In this document: positions 34,197 through 45,146 of the stretch, in pieces
How positions within the stretch are numbered: position 1 is the stretch's first letter
Layout: every line of letters starts with the position of its first letter
Origin: Zingiber officinale
Taxonomy: Eukaryota; Streptophyta; Magnoliopsida; Zingiberales; Zingiberaceae
NCBI RefSeq assembly: GCF_018446385.1
Contig: NC_055992.1
Span: forward strand, 21,236,877-21,300,876
Direction of reading: 5' to 3'
DNA length: 64,000 nucleotides
Made by a program: the position numbers and the translations under genes
Notes under the pieces: generated by a model
What the model was told of the DNA's origin: nothing
The model's database searches: none
The model's input: only the letters and a program-made list of their open reading frames with translations

Positions 34197-35690
34197 GTAC
34201 CATTGCTTCCCCTTCTTGATCTTGCTTCGGTTGAATTTTTTGTGTGTGTATTTGATAAATTTAGACGCTAGGATCGGGCTGCGGTTTGAGTGATCGACCG
34301 TAATGGGGTTTATTTTGTTCGTGTTGCAAACTAGTTCGTACCGATTGTTTTCAGAGTTTTGTTAATTACAGTTCCATCCTCAATGCTTGAGTCGAAGCGG
34401 ATTTATTGTTTCTTATGTTTATTCGCGATTTGTAGAACATATTAGGTGAGAGGAAAAACTCTTTTTTTTTTCTTTTTCCTGGAACGTCATATTAGGTTTA
34501 ATTAGGGCTTCTCAGTTTTGATGCAATAAAATTGGTTTCTATAACCGATTAATCGAATAGTGATATGGCTAACTATTTCACAAGTAGTCTATGTGAATTA
34601 ATTTTCAAGTGAATAAAAAATTAATATCTTAGATTGTTTGAGTTATGAACGGTTAGTCCAATTAAATCACTCATACACTAGTAAGGTCCAGTGATGCAAG
34701 TAGATCCATGCACCCATTAAAATTAATTAATCGAAAGCTAGTTAATTAAATTAAAAGAAATGTTTCTTAAAGAGACACATCCTAAAACTTATGTCCTTTC
34801 ATCTGTTAAAAGAAGGAACTTTACTTTGTTTTTCTCCGTAAAATTTGTGATTTTTTTTAAGTTCCTCTCTCTCTCTCACACACACACACACACTACTCAG
34901 AGGATGGGAAATTTTTGTGGAGCTGGGTTGGTCACCCTAAGTTTGATGTTATCCAGCCTGATTAATCATTTTTTTTTAAAATAGGATTAAGACCGAAAAC
35001 TTGTGAGAATTTGAAATTTAAAATACTCCTACTTTAATTCATAAGTGTTGGTGAAACTACGGATAGCGTCCTCGTCGGTGGAACCACGGACATCGTCAGT
35101 AAAGGAGGTGACGTTGGCGGCTTGTGGAGGGGGACACACAAACTTGGGCTTTGCTAGTTTCTCAGGAACTGTCTCTGACGACTGACGGAGGCTGTTCTCC
35201 GACTGCTTGTGGTGGGAAGGCGATGGCAGTGGCGGTGAAAGGGATGCGTGAGTAATGACGATAAAGATAACAGTTCAAGAAATTCAATTTAACAATGAGC
35301 GTGTGGGTGAGGGAGCAGCAGAAGCATCGACACAATGAATAAAAAAAAGGGCACAGTGATGTTCACAGTGAGTTAACAAGGAAGCATCGACGATTAAAAA
35401 ATTTAGAATTTTAATTAAAACCTTAGTTAATTAATTTAATCAATTCCTAACATAAGTAAGATAATTTAAATAGACTTCCTCAAACCCTAATTAAATTATC
35501 CCATTAAAATATATATAAATTTATGTTAAATTTTAAAAATTATAAATAAATTATATTTATTTATTATATATAATATTGATTAATATCATTAATATTATTA
35601 TTATTAATTTGATTTAATTTATTTTAAAGAGAATTTTAATCAACTATCAAATTGATTTAGTTTTCATTGATCAATTTGATTATCCTATCA
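34197..35690 (+). other. Intron-like / spacer sequence
   Basis: T-rich, with a CT/CA microsatellite at about 34866-34894. No gene recognised. A GC-richer piece at 35040-35260 has no open frame worth calling. Confidence 0.4.
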
Positions 35691-35810
35691 AATATTAAAT
35701 TAAATTGTAAGGATTTTTAGTAGGGTCATAGAATCCTACGATCTGGTTTTGATCAATCTGACTCTGGCTCTAAATCGATCTTGCATAGAATCACAATCCT
35801 ACAAACTATA
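35691..35810. mobile_element. End of a degenerate hAT-like element (same family as 49906-50898)
   Basis: CTCTAAATCGATCTTGCATA-GAATCACAATCCTACAAACTAT matches, in reverse complement, the left terminus of the 993-bp element in the chromovirus gag (CATAGTTTGTAGAATCGCGA-TCCTACGCAGGATCGATTTAG). Its other end was not located; the AT-rich sequence to the left may be its body. Confidence 0.55.
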
Positions 35811-37154
35811 TGTTGGTGCAATCGACCTCTGGTCAAGGTTGACCAAATTCGAGTTGACTTGAGTTGGATTTCGATATTTGAATAATATATTTGATGGTTG
35901 AGTGGGATGTAAGTAAAAAAGGAGATTGTTGTAGAGAGAGGTTGTGGATGCAATTGACCTCGGGTTAGGGTTGATCGAGATTGGTGAGTTTCTATGTTGA
36001 GTGAGAAGTTCAAGTGGGTCACAATTGACCAGACACTTGGTTGTTGGAAGCCCAACGAGGAGTTGACAAATGGAGAAGTCTAAGCCCAACGAGGAGTTGA
36101 CAAATGGAGAAATCTAAGCCCAACGAGGAGTTGACAAATGGAGAAGTCTAAGTGGGTCATAGTTGAGACACTTGATAGTCAGAAGTTTAACAAAGAATTG
36201 ACAAGTGGAGAAGCCTAACAGAGAGTTGACAAGTGGAGAAGTCTAAGTGGGTCATGAAGGACAGACACTATGACATGAGGAGAGTGAAGCTCAATTAGAT
36301 TATGGAGGATCATACAATTGGTATGTGTAGTAAAGTCTTAATAGGTCATGAGGACCGAATATTAGACATGAGAAGAGAAGTTTAAACAGGTCAAGGAGGA
36401 CTGAATGTTTGACAACGGTGAAGTCATCATTGATTGGATACTAGGTATGAGATTGGAAGTTCAAACAGGTCAAGGAGGACAAGATGTTTGATAATGGTGA
36501 AGCCCGATAGGTTAAGGTTGATCAAATTCTTAACAAAGTGAGAATTTAGCCTTAACGACATTGAAATAGAGTTATTAGTCGATTAATTCATGAGTTGGTA
36601 CTCGAGAAAAGACTCTGACTCTGACTCGGGTTGCTCGGGCGCATGTCTCTAGAGTCGGTACTTGGGAATCAGACTCGGGTTGCTTGGGTGTGTGCACGTG
36701 ACTTAGGAGTCAGTACTCGGGAACCCACTCTGACTCGAGCTGCTCGGACCCGTGCACATGATTTGGGAGTCAGTACTTAGACTCGAGTTGCTCGGGGCGC
36801 GTGGGGAACTGGGGAGTCGGGCTCGGGCATTCAACACTTGGGTACGATCTCTGCCACTCGGGAAGGCTGCGACCTCATGTACTTGGTAGTCGGCTCAGGC
36901 ACTCGACAATAGGCCACGACCTTAGGTACTTGATAGTCGAGCTTGAGCACTCGACAATAGGTCGGTAGGCCGTGGAGTAGGAACTGGGGGTTCCGAATCA
37001 TGTAAAAATGTCGTGTGTTGTGCTTGTTCTCTTTTGTGTTTGTTATTTGTATTTTCTGCTGTGTATTAACCCCTTTGTAGTCGAGCACAACGAACAACGA
37101 ACACAATAAAAGCGAATCGCTATGAACTCCTCCTAGCTACGTCACTAGCCCACA
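35811..37154 (+). mobile_element. Solo LTR (third copy of the 1.25-1.34 kb family)
   Basis: It starts TGTTGGTGCAATCGACCTCT and ends CTAGCTACGTCACTAGCCCACA. Tandem units of 'AAGCCCAACGAGGAGTTGAC-AAATGGAGAAGTCTA' lie at about 36040-36250, and CTCGGGTTGCTCGGG units at about 36600-36980. A clear target duplication is not visible (CTATA versus ATAGG). No coding domains. Confidence 0.65.
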
Positions 37155-38726
37155 ATAGGTTGTTGTATTAATAAATCGTAAACGCGTAGGCGGTGTAATA
37201 TCATCTTTAAAGAGAGAGGGTTCACTTGTCTTGTCCTTAAATTCTCTTATTCGGAGAGATAAATCAACTCGAAAGAGTGTGCCAATATATATAAAGGTGA
37301 TTCAACAGCTGACATTATTAAGTTGGTGATCAATAATATTAAGTTAGTGATGATACTACCAGAAGGGATACTAAGTTGGTGTTCAACAATATTAAGTTAA
37401 TGGCGATACTACTAGAAGGGGTATCTTTATCATCTGAGAATTTAAAGGGTACGAGATCTGCCTCGCCATAGTGATGCCCCACTAGGTCATGCCGCTGACT
37501 TGTCAATGAACTATTATTCAAACTAAATTTGTCGGACCAATCTCATTAACTAAGAGAAATTCAAACAACAATTTTAAAGATGATATTTTATGATTAGGGC
37601 GATTGAAGACCCACTCTTACGTGAGAAACATGAGAAATTCTCTAAAATTGCCCTCAAGTAGTGGTAGTGAAAAATGCTATTTTTCTTCATAAAAGTGTAC
37701 CACATTGGGATCCAATACATGCCCCCAATACATTTGAAGATGACCCTAAACAACAGGAGGGCATATTGCATGGAAAAAGAGAGATTTTCTATACAAGAAT
37801 CATATCGATTGAACGATGAACTATATAACACGTATATTGTGACTATTACTAAAGGCTTTGTGCGGGTTCTTAGATGAAAAATACAAAATGGAGGATAGAG
37901 ACTTGCGAAGTATCTGAAAAGAGATGCAACAAAAGACTTCCAATGGAAGCTTAGACCCACCTAACCAACATCCAAACTTTAGTTTGACACTCTGACTCAA
38001 GTTGACCTGTATAGAGGATAGGATGTTTGCTTGCTGAGCCAAAAGGATGCATTGCACACCTTTTGCACTTAACTACTAAGGGATTAGGTCTCACACCTAT
38101 ATGCCTAATTTGTATGTGTCTCCTACTTGTATTGCTTCAACCATAACCAAAAGAGCGCACACTTGGTTTTGGGTAGAATGAGTAATTGTGCAACATTGAC
38201 TCTCACGCTTAAGAGGCAATGAATTCATTGTAGTTTCCATGCCAAACATGCAATAAAATCCTTGTTGTGTCTCAAGTCGAATGGTGACTGAACACGGCCT
38301 TGGCCTATGTGTACAAAGATTTTTCCTTGACACAAACAGTTGTACAAATATTAGTTTGAATCAGACTGAACATGAACAAAATAAAGATACCACTTGTCTT
38401 TAGATTGTTCCGGGGATTTGTCATTCAAGTACCATTTTGCATCTTAAGTTGTTTTTGTTGTTGCTATTTATCCTTGTTTCTTGTAAAACTAGTTTAAAGT
38501 TTATGTTAACTAAATTCCACATGTGAATACTATTTCGGTTGATGTGAAAGGTAAAAGTCTTTTGCTATACATTTTCATTGTTCATAAGATGTCATCTGTA
38601 GGTTTCCCCCTTTGGTGAGATAGAGAGGGAGGAGAATGAGATACTTAAAAATTGTCAAATATATTAGTTTTGTATGTTGTTCTCTCGTATGATTTGCATA
38701 GTGCTTGAAACAATATAAGTTTTGAT
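37155..38726. other. No recognisable gene
   Basis: An inverted repeat of 14 bp, ATATCATCTTTAAA / TTTAAAGATGATAT (37198-37211 and 37573-37586), frames a 389-bp segment that could be a MITE. The minus-strand open frames at 37574-38333 show no family resemblance. Confidence 0.3.
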
Positions 38727-39500
38727 CATGGTTTAAAATCTTGTGTCGTACCGAGTGACATGGATGAAACTTATCATTCCTCAACCGACACCACACGACC
38801 ACATGAGGCCACACGGGGTGGAGTTTTTTTTTTTCCAATTTATGTTTTTATTTTTTTTATTTTTTTAGGTCATTGAGTTTTTTAATTTTAAAAAATTTTC
38901 TTTATTTTTTAACTGTTAACCTTTTAAATTATTTTAATAGTCAATTCTTTTCCCTCTTAATTTTTTTTCCTTCCTCCCCATATTTTATTTAATTTTATTC
39001 CTTTCATCCTTGTACACATGATTTTTATTATTTTTTTCAATAAGATTTTTTTAAAGGATAAAATTTATTTAAATATAAATGATGATATAAGAGGGGGTAG
39101 AGCCCAATGACATAGAAAGATCCATAGAACCAACCCCATCTAGTGGGATAAGGCTTGGTTGTTGTCGTCGTCTTTCCTCAAATACACAAGAATTTTTTTT
39201 CGCTTCTTAAATTAATTAAAATAAATTCAATTTAATTTAAACTTACATGATCCTAATCATTGTGTCTAGATTTTAGTTAATCCTAAATTAATTTTTACTC
39301 AATTTTAATTTTTAAAATATTAATTTAACCTAATAGTAAATATTTATAATAATCACATATTATAATAATATTTTTTAATTAATATATTTTATATTTTAAA
39401 AAGTACGAGAACCGTATTGGCATAATACGATACAATACCGAAACCGTATCATTCCAATCATAAACTGAAACTCTGATACGGCTTGAAATTTTAAACCATG
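38727..39500. mobile_element. hAT-like MITE, 774 bp
   Basis: Terminal inverted repeats CATGGTTTAAAATC... and ...GAAATTTTAAACCATG are flanked by an 8-bp target duplication with one mismatch: GTTTTGAT (38719-38726) and ATTTTGAT (39501-39508). It is non-coding. It lies just upstream of the OTU exons and itself carries an RTE LINE tail. Confidence 0.75.
39085..39175 (+). mobile_element. RTE-type LINE 3' tail (5'-truncated)
   Basis: GAGCCCAATGACATAGAAAG followed by CCAACCCCATCTAGTGGGAT, then AAGGCTTGGTTGTTGTCGTC, is the characteristic 3' end of plant RTE LINEs, ending in TTG/GTC repeats. The same 3' end, inverted, terminates the LINE in the OTU intron (41636-41680). Confidence 0.65.
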
Positions 39501-39733
39501 ATTTTGATATTCTACGTGAACAAAGTTTGCATTTGCATATGCTGTTATACAAGTTGTAAATTTGAAAGTGTTCTTGGATGAAATAAATCTTGCACGGAAA
39601 TTTCATTGTTATATATGCATGTTGAAGCTTTTATAAGTTATAACGCATGTAATATCTATTTAAATTCTTGCAAAGCTACAATAATCTGATACACAGATCT
39701 ACTTATTGATTATTAACTGAAGTTGATTATTAT

Positions 39734-41568
39734 ATGAACAAGATCCTGATATTCTTCGGTGGGGTCTCCATCTCTAATGATCCATTGTTGAACTCCACAT
39801 ATTTTGTGACCACTCATCAAAACGGTGTGAAAGATTGTGTTGCACAATGTACCAATGAAGTTGGTTTGCAGCAAGAATGTGATTCTGTTGAAAATGATGA
39901 AGTAATTGCTCGTGCTCTTCAGGAAGAACTTTCACGAGTTGCTATTGTGGAAGCATCTGGATCTTTACATACAACTAAAGAGCAGTTGCAATCATCTGTG
40001 CTCGGTCAAAATTGGTTGGCTTTGTCTTTCCCTAGAGAGAGTAATTCAGGTATAATACTCTCTAGGAAGGCCTTACCTAGTTCCCAGTTTCACTTAGTTG
40101 TCTCCTACTACTTATTTGGTATTTTTATATTGTAATTATTTTATTAAATTAATGGTTATACACTATATACCATTGCACAGGGAGTGTTTCTCTTAACAGA
40201 GATTTAGGAAATATGGAGGCCTCTACGTCACTGCCAATGTCTGATGGAAATTTGAGTTGTGAGGGACCGGTCGAGATAGAATTTGCAGATGACTTCTCTG
40301 CTCTAGATGGTGAAGTATGCAGGAGACTGAATCACATGACTCCTGTACCTGTAAGTTCAATTCATTTGTAGTTTAATCTGCTTTATTTGCGGCTGATTTC
40401 TGCCAGATTCAACAGCAAAATTTGAACATCTTGTGTCGTGGCACTAATATATCTCATCACATTAGAGGATGTTGGATGTATGATTTCTCTACCTGTCTTA
40501 TATGCAGCACATTCCAAAAATTAATGGAGATATTCCTTCAGTTGATGAAGAAATTTCAGATCATCAAAGGCTTCTTGACCGGTATAGAGCTAACGGATAT
40601 ATGTCATTCATTGCCTCATGAACTTGTTTCATTCAAGTAACCTTTACCATGTAGTCAACAAACACCTTAATAGAAAAATGTTCCATCAAGGCTCTTTGTT
40701 TCTTTCAAACTATCAGATGGCTTACATGAAATGTTTTGTGGATTTGACTATCCATCTCTTAGATGACCCATATTATGTAAATTGAGAATGCCAAAAGAGA
40801 AATACTCTGTTGGCTAGTTGACATGCTTTCTTTGTTTTAGATACTTACAAAGTGGGGCCAACTATCACCTTTGGTTTGATGGATTTCTCTGTAGAAAAGC
40901 ATATGATAATGATTAATGAACTTTTGACTGATTAGTTCAAATTTTATTTCTGGAACAGTTGAAATGCATGTATAAAATGGAATATAGGATTTGAGCATCT
41001 TGCTTCCTTGTCAGTTGAGAACTTTCTGATGCCTAGAAATCTAGAGCATCAACACTGGGAAAATGTTCGTAATCAAATCACTATATCAACTATTGTATAT
41101 GATGTCTACGGTCTACCATTTTGTATAGAAATAACTTAATCAGGTCTGTTATCAAATAGGTTGTACCAATTGTCCACGTGTTGAGAGAATTTCAATCAGG
41201 AAATTTATCTGGTAAATGTTACACATCACCACGTTGGTTACAAAATGGAAAATATTGGAGTTATTATTACTATCATCAAATGCTTCTTCTAATGACAACT
41301 ATTTGGATATTATTTTTTGTAATTTGGAATGGCAATTTTTGTAAAATTCTTAAATATGTTACTTCTACCAGATCTAATCATTCAGTACCTGATTCATGTG
41401 ATTTCAAATACTATACTTGGATTGTCACAAACGAGATTCTTGAATGTTGTTCCATATTGTACGTGAAACATCCTTCTGTAGATTTATGATAGTAAATGTT
41501 TTTAACACTCCAGGTTAAAGTTGTATGATTTGGTTGAGCTAAAGGTTCAAGGTGATGGAAACTGTCAG
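39734..41568 (+). CDS. OTU-domain cysteine protease (deubiquitinase), N-terminal exons only; start region frame-shifted
   Basis: Exons 39734-40049, 40181-40350, 40508-40581 and 41514-41568 have GT-AG introns and phases 1, 0, 2, 0 that all agree. They encode ENDEVIARALQEELSRVAIV, DGEVCRRLNHMTPVP, HIPKINGDIPSVDE, ISDHQRLLDR and LYDLVELKVQGDGNC. These are the conserved order of plant OTU deubiquitinases of the OTU9/10/12 type. GDGNC contains the catalytic cysteine, and the exon ends right after the following Q. OTU enzymes remove ubiquitin. Oddities: the family's N-terminal motif (YEQDPDILRWGLHL) is present at 39732-39773 but one frame off from the rest, so the ATG at 39734 reads a different peptide. 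The remaining catalytic domain (F-R-S-L-S-D-Q onward, with the His) is not in the next 22 kb. It is either a gene with a giant intron or a disabled one. Confidence 0.72.
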
Positions 41569-41635
41569 GTTAGTTATATGAATGCCTTTCTTTTCATTCT
41601 TTTGAACTTTTTATTGTATAATTTAGGTGTAACTA

Positions 41636-42839
41636 CACCAACAACAACTAAGCCTTATCCACTGGGTGGGGTCAGCTATATAGATCTATCTCCTACTATA
41701 TTATCATCTATATTCTATACTTAAATAAATTTTATATTGTCTTATTGTTGCTAATCAAGTCTTTTTTGGTCCCTCTTCCTTGTTTGATATGTGTGTTTGT
41801 CATAGTTTCACATTGCATAACTGGAGCATTTATTGATGGTCTAAGTTCATGTGCGTACCATCTTAAACGTGTCTCTCGGAGTTTTCCCTCAATAGATGCA
41901 ACTTCGACTTTCTCTCTCTAATGCTATTATTTTTTGTTCTATCCATCCTCGTATGTTCACACATCCACCTTAACATCCTCATCTCTGTAACTTTCATCTT
42001 CTGTTCATGTGCTCGAGTCATAGCTCGACATTAAGCTCTATATAATATAACAGGTCTAACTGTAGTTTTGTAGACCTTTCCTTTAAGTTAGTTTTAGTGG
42101 TACTTTACGATCACATAAAACACTTGACGTTTTCCTCTATTTTAACCATCCTATTTGTATTCTATGTAAGACATCTCTCTCAATTCCTTCATCGTTTTGC
42201 AAAAATAATCCTAAATATTTAAAGCTCTCAGTTTTGCACAATTCATCATCTCCTATCGTAACAATTATCTCATTACCTCTAATATTGCTAAACTTAAATT
42301 CTATATATTCTGTCTTTATTCGACTAAGCCTAAAACCTTTTCCTTATTTCCCGCCAAGATTCTAGTTTAGTATTTACTCCTTCACGTGTTTCATCTACCA
42401 AAATAATGTCATCTGCAAACAACATGCACCATGGTATTGTGTCTTGAATGCGTGTAATAAGTTCGTCCATAATTCCTTGATATAACTCTATCTTTATTGG
42501 AATGCTTCAGTTACTCCGCCTGAAGTCTTTACTCTAGACGTTGTATCTACATATCCTTAATTAGTTCAATATATGTTACGCTAACATTTTTTTTTTTTTT
42601 GGCTAGAATTCTCCATATAATTTTTTTCAGGACTCCATCATAAGTTTTTTCTAAGTCAATAAATACCATATGTAGATTTTATTTTTACTCCTGATATTTT
42701 TCAATTAGTTGTCTAAGAAGATGTAGAACTTCTATTGTCAACCTTTCAGGCATAAACCCAAATTAATTTTTGGTCGCCGTGGTCTCTTTCCTTATTTTTT
42801 TCTATTACTTTTTCTCAAAGTTTAATGGTATGACTCATT
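41636..42839 (-). mobile_element. RTE-type LINE, 3' part (RT and C-terminus), in the OTU intron
   Basis: The minus-strand translation, with frame breaks, gives SHTIKLWEKVIEKN next to the LTR junction, the RT core remnants, then ESFKYLGLFLQNDEGIERDV, VYKTTVRPVMLYR, MRMLRWMCEHTRMDRTKN and RLRWYAHEL. That is the standard order for plant RTE LINEs. It ends in the TTG-repeat tail (CACCAACAACAACTAAGCC on the plus strand). The 5' continuation is on the far side of the chromovirus at 53671. Confidence 0.8.
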
Positions 42840-45146
42840 TGTCACGCCCCCAGAGGAGTCCCTGCCAGACAAAAATCCGACAACATCTCCCCTATAGCGG
42901 TGACAATATGAAGCATACATACATACATCACAATATATAAACATAAACAACATATTCATCAGCCCACACGGCTGGAACATATATAAAATAGAAACAACAT
43001 AACCACGAAATGTATCAACTATATATATATGTCATAGTTTTCATAGACTACCATTACTATACAGATAAACGACATCTGTAACAAAATTTCAAAATGTAAA
43101 TACAGCGAAACAAAGTAAAACAAACCAGAAAATCAGCACGTCGAGATCTCTGAGCAACTCTATGAAAGTCCAAAATCAACTATAATATCAAAAGGATCCC
43201 TGTGTCTGCAAAACTGGAGACCAAGGAACGTAGAAAGTTAGCCAAATGGCTAAGTGGATACTCAAGAAAGATGTGCATGAATTTAATCTTATTGAAGAAG
43301 TCAAGGAAGTAGAATAAATCACAATCTTTTGTTACAACTTTAGGATTATTCTTAAAGTTCTACATTTATACATATATATGTATCATCATTTTCTCATTAT
43401 CTATAATCAGGTAAGATTTTTATATTAGAGTTTAGGATCTTCACCTTATCATCATTTGTCATCATTAATAAAATCAATTCTTCAGTCTTATTATTTAATC
43501 ACTTGGTTATAAGTTATCATGGTAACATCAACATGTATATCAATAGTCTGAATCTGATAAATCAACTAAAAAGTGAATCACTGGAGCCAATATTATCAGA
43601 GTGTAATATCATATGGATAGGCTAAAAGCCTCCTCAGAGTATAAAACTGTCGCATACGTCATCTGACGTACGGGCTATCAGCCCTCACTGGTGGAAGACA
43701 TAATAAACACTGAACGAGGGCTACATCACGCCAACACGCCTCGGGTGTACGGTCAGGTACTCTGGACCGCGGCCGCCGCGCTACCACAATAACATGTGGG
43801 CGGTCCAGTACTCTAATATAGAGCTCTGGTATAAAGCTAGGCTCATATTCTTCACTTTTTAATTCTTCATTTACTATCTTTATTAATTCACCTTTATGAT
43901 TATATTCATCCATTTATCATGATTATTCTCTTTTCATATTGAATGGTCAATCAAGGTAATATTTTCGTATCAAATCTATTAATTTATCATTATAGGGTCC
44001 ACAGATAAAAAACTACAAGTATCAACAGATAGAGTATCAAAAGCATGAAGTATGAAAGGTCAAGCAAGTCACAAGAGACAAGGTATCAACAGAAGAGAAA
44101 TTCAGAATATTTTTTTAATTTTAAAAACAACCCTTCCCATATCAATCCCAATATGAACCCACATATGAACAAGAAATAATATCACTTATTTACCCTCCAA
44201 TGATTTTAATATTTTAACCCATTTCGCTATTTATAATATCAGTTTAATCCCCATTTTGAAAACAATGATACAACATATACATAATACAATTTATATATTT
44301 ATTCATGCACAAGGAAATATACAAGAGTAGATGTATCCACCTTATATACAGCAAAATCTACGGGTGTCGGTAGGTTACCGCGCTCCACTCGAGCTCGTGT
44401 CTACAAATATAATAACTCAAATAATTAAAATGCTAATAAACTCATGATACAAAAATCTAAACATGATTTACGACTCGAAGCCATTAGATCATTATTTTTG
44501 ATCTCGCTATCGCGTACCACTTCGCATTCCTAAATGAAATATCTGTTCTAATCTAGATAACCCTCCTAACTACACATCAATTAACCCAAAACATAAAGTA
44601 TACCTTCTAAGGAGTTTGTGTGGCTGCTGGAAATGAGGACAGCAACTAGGGTTATTTTCCCTTCGTTGTTGGCCGCCTCAGCTAGCTCCGGCGAGCTCCG
44701 GCGAACTCCGACGGTGCTGCCAAGAAAAGGACAGCAGCTAGGGCTGCTGTTGGAGAAGACAAAAGGCAGCAAGGTGCTGCTGTTGGAGGGGAAAAGGAGA
44801 GAGCAACTAGGGCTTTGTTTTCCCCCCTTTCCTAATGGTCCGGCGAGCTCCGTCACACTCCGAGGAGCTCCGACGATGTTGCCGAGAAGCAGGACAGCAG
44901 CAAGGAAGAAGAAACTTGTTGCTTGTGGTCGTTGGAGAAGAGAAAAGCAGAAGAGAATGGGGTTGCAAGTTTGGAGAAGAAGAATGGGGGAGATATCCGC
45001 AGTTCGTTGCCACTAGAGAAGGGAAAGGAGAAGAAGAGAAGGGTTTTGAGGCATCGGTGGGGAAAAGGAAAAAGGGGGTGTGGGGGAGGGCATGTGCACG
45101 TGGGTGAGTGGGAATGGGTTTTTTTTTTTTTTCCTCACACTTAACA
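42840..45146 (-). repeat. 3' LTR of the chromovirus
   Basis: About 2307 bp. It contains a GC-rich A/G-biased block (44610-45110) giving overlapping open frames on both strands. The same frames recur in the other LTR at 53103-53670 and are not host genes. It ends with a T run next to CCTCACACTTAACA. Confidence 0.92.

Noticed and set aside
37574-38333. Minus-strand frames of 78-128 codons
   Set aside because: No family resemblance, no splice-consistent partners, and ordinary AT-rich composition.
44581-45144. Open frames on both strands in the GC-rich block, some starting near 44618 and 44856
   Set aside because: The same frames occur in the partner LTR at 53103-53678. They are LTR sequence, not host genes.
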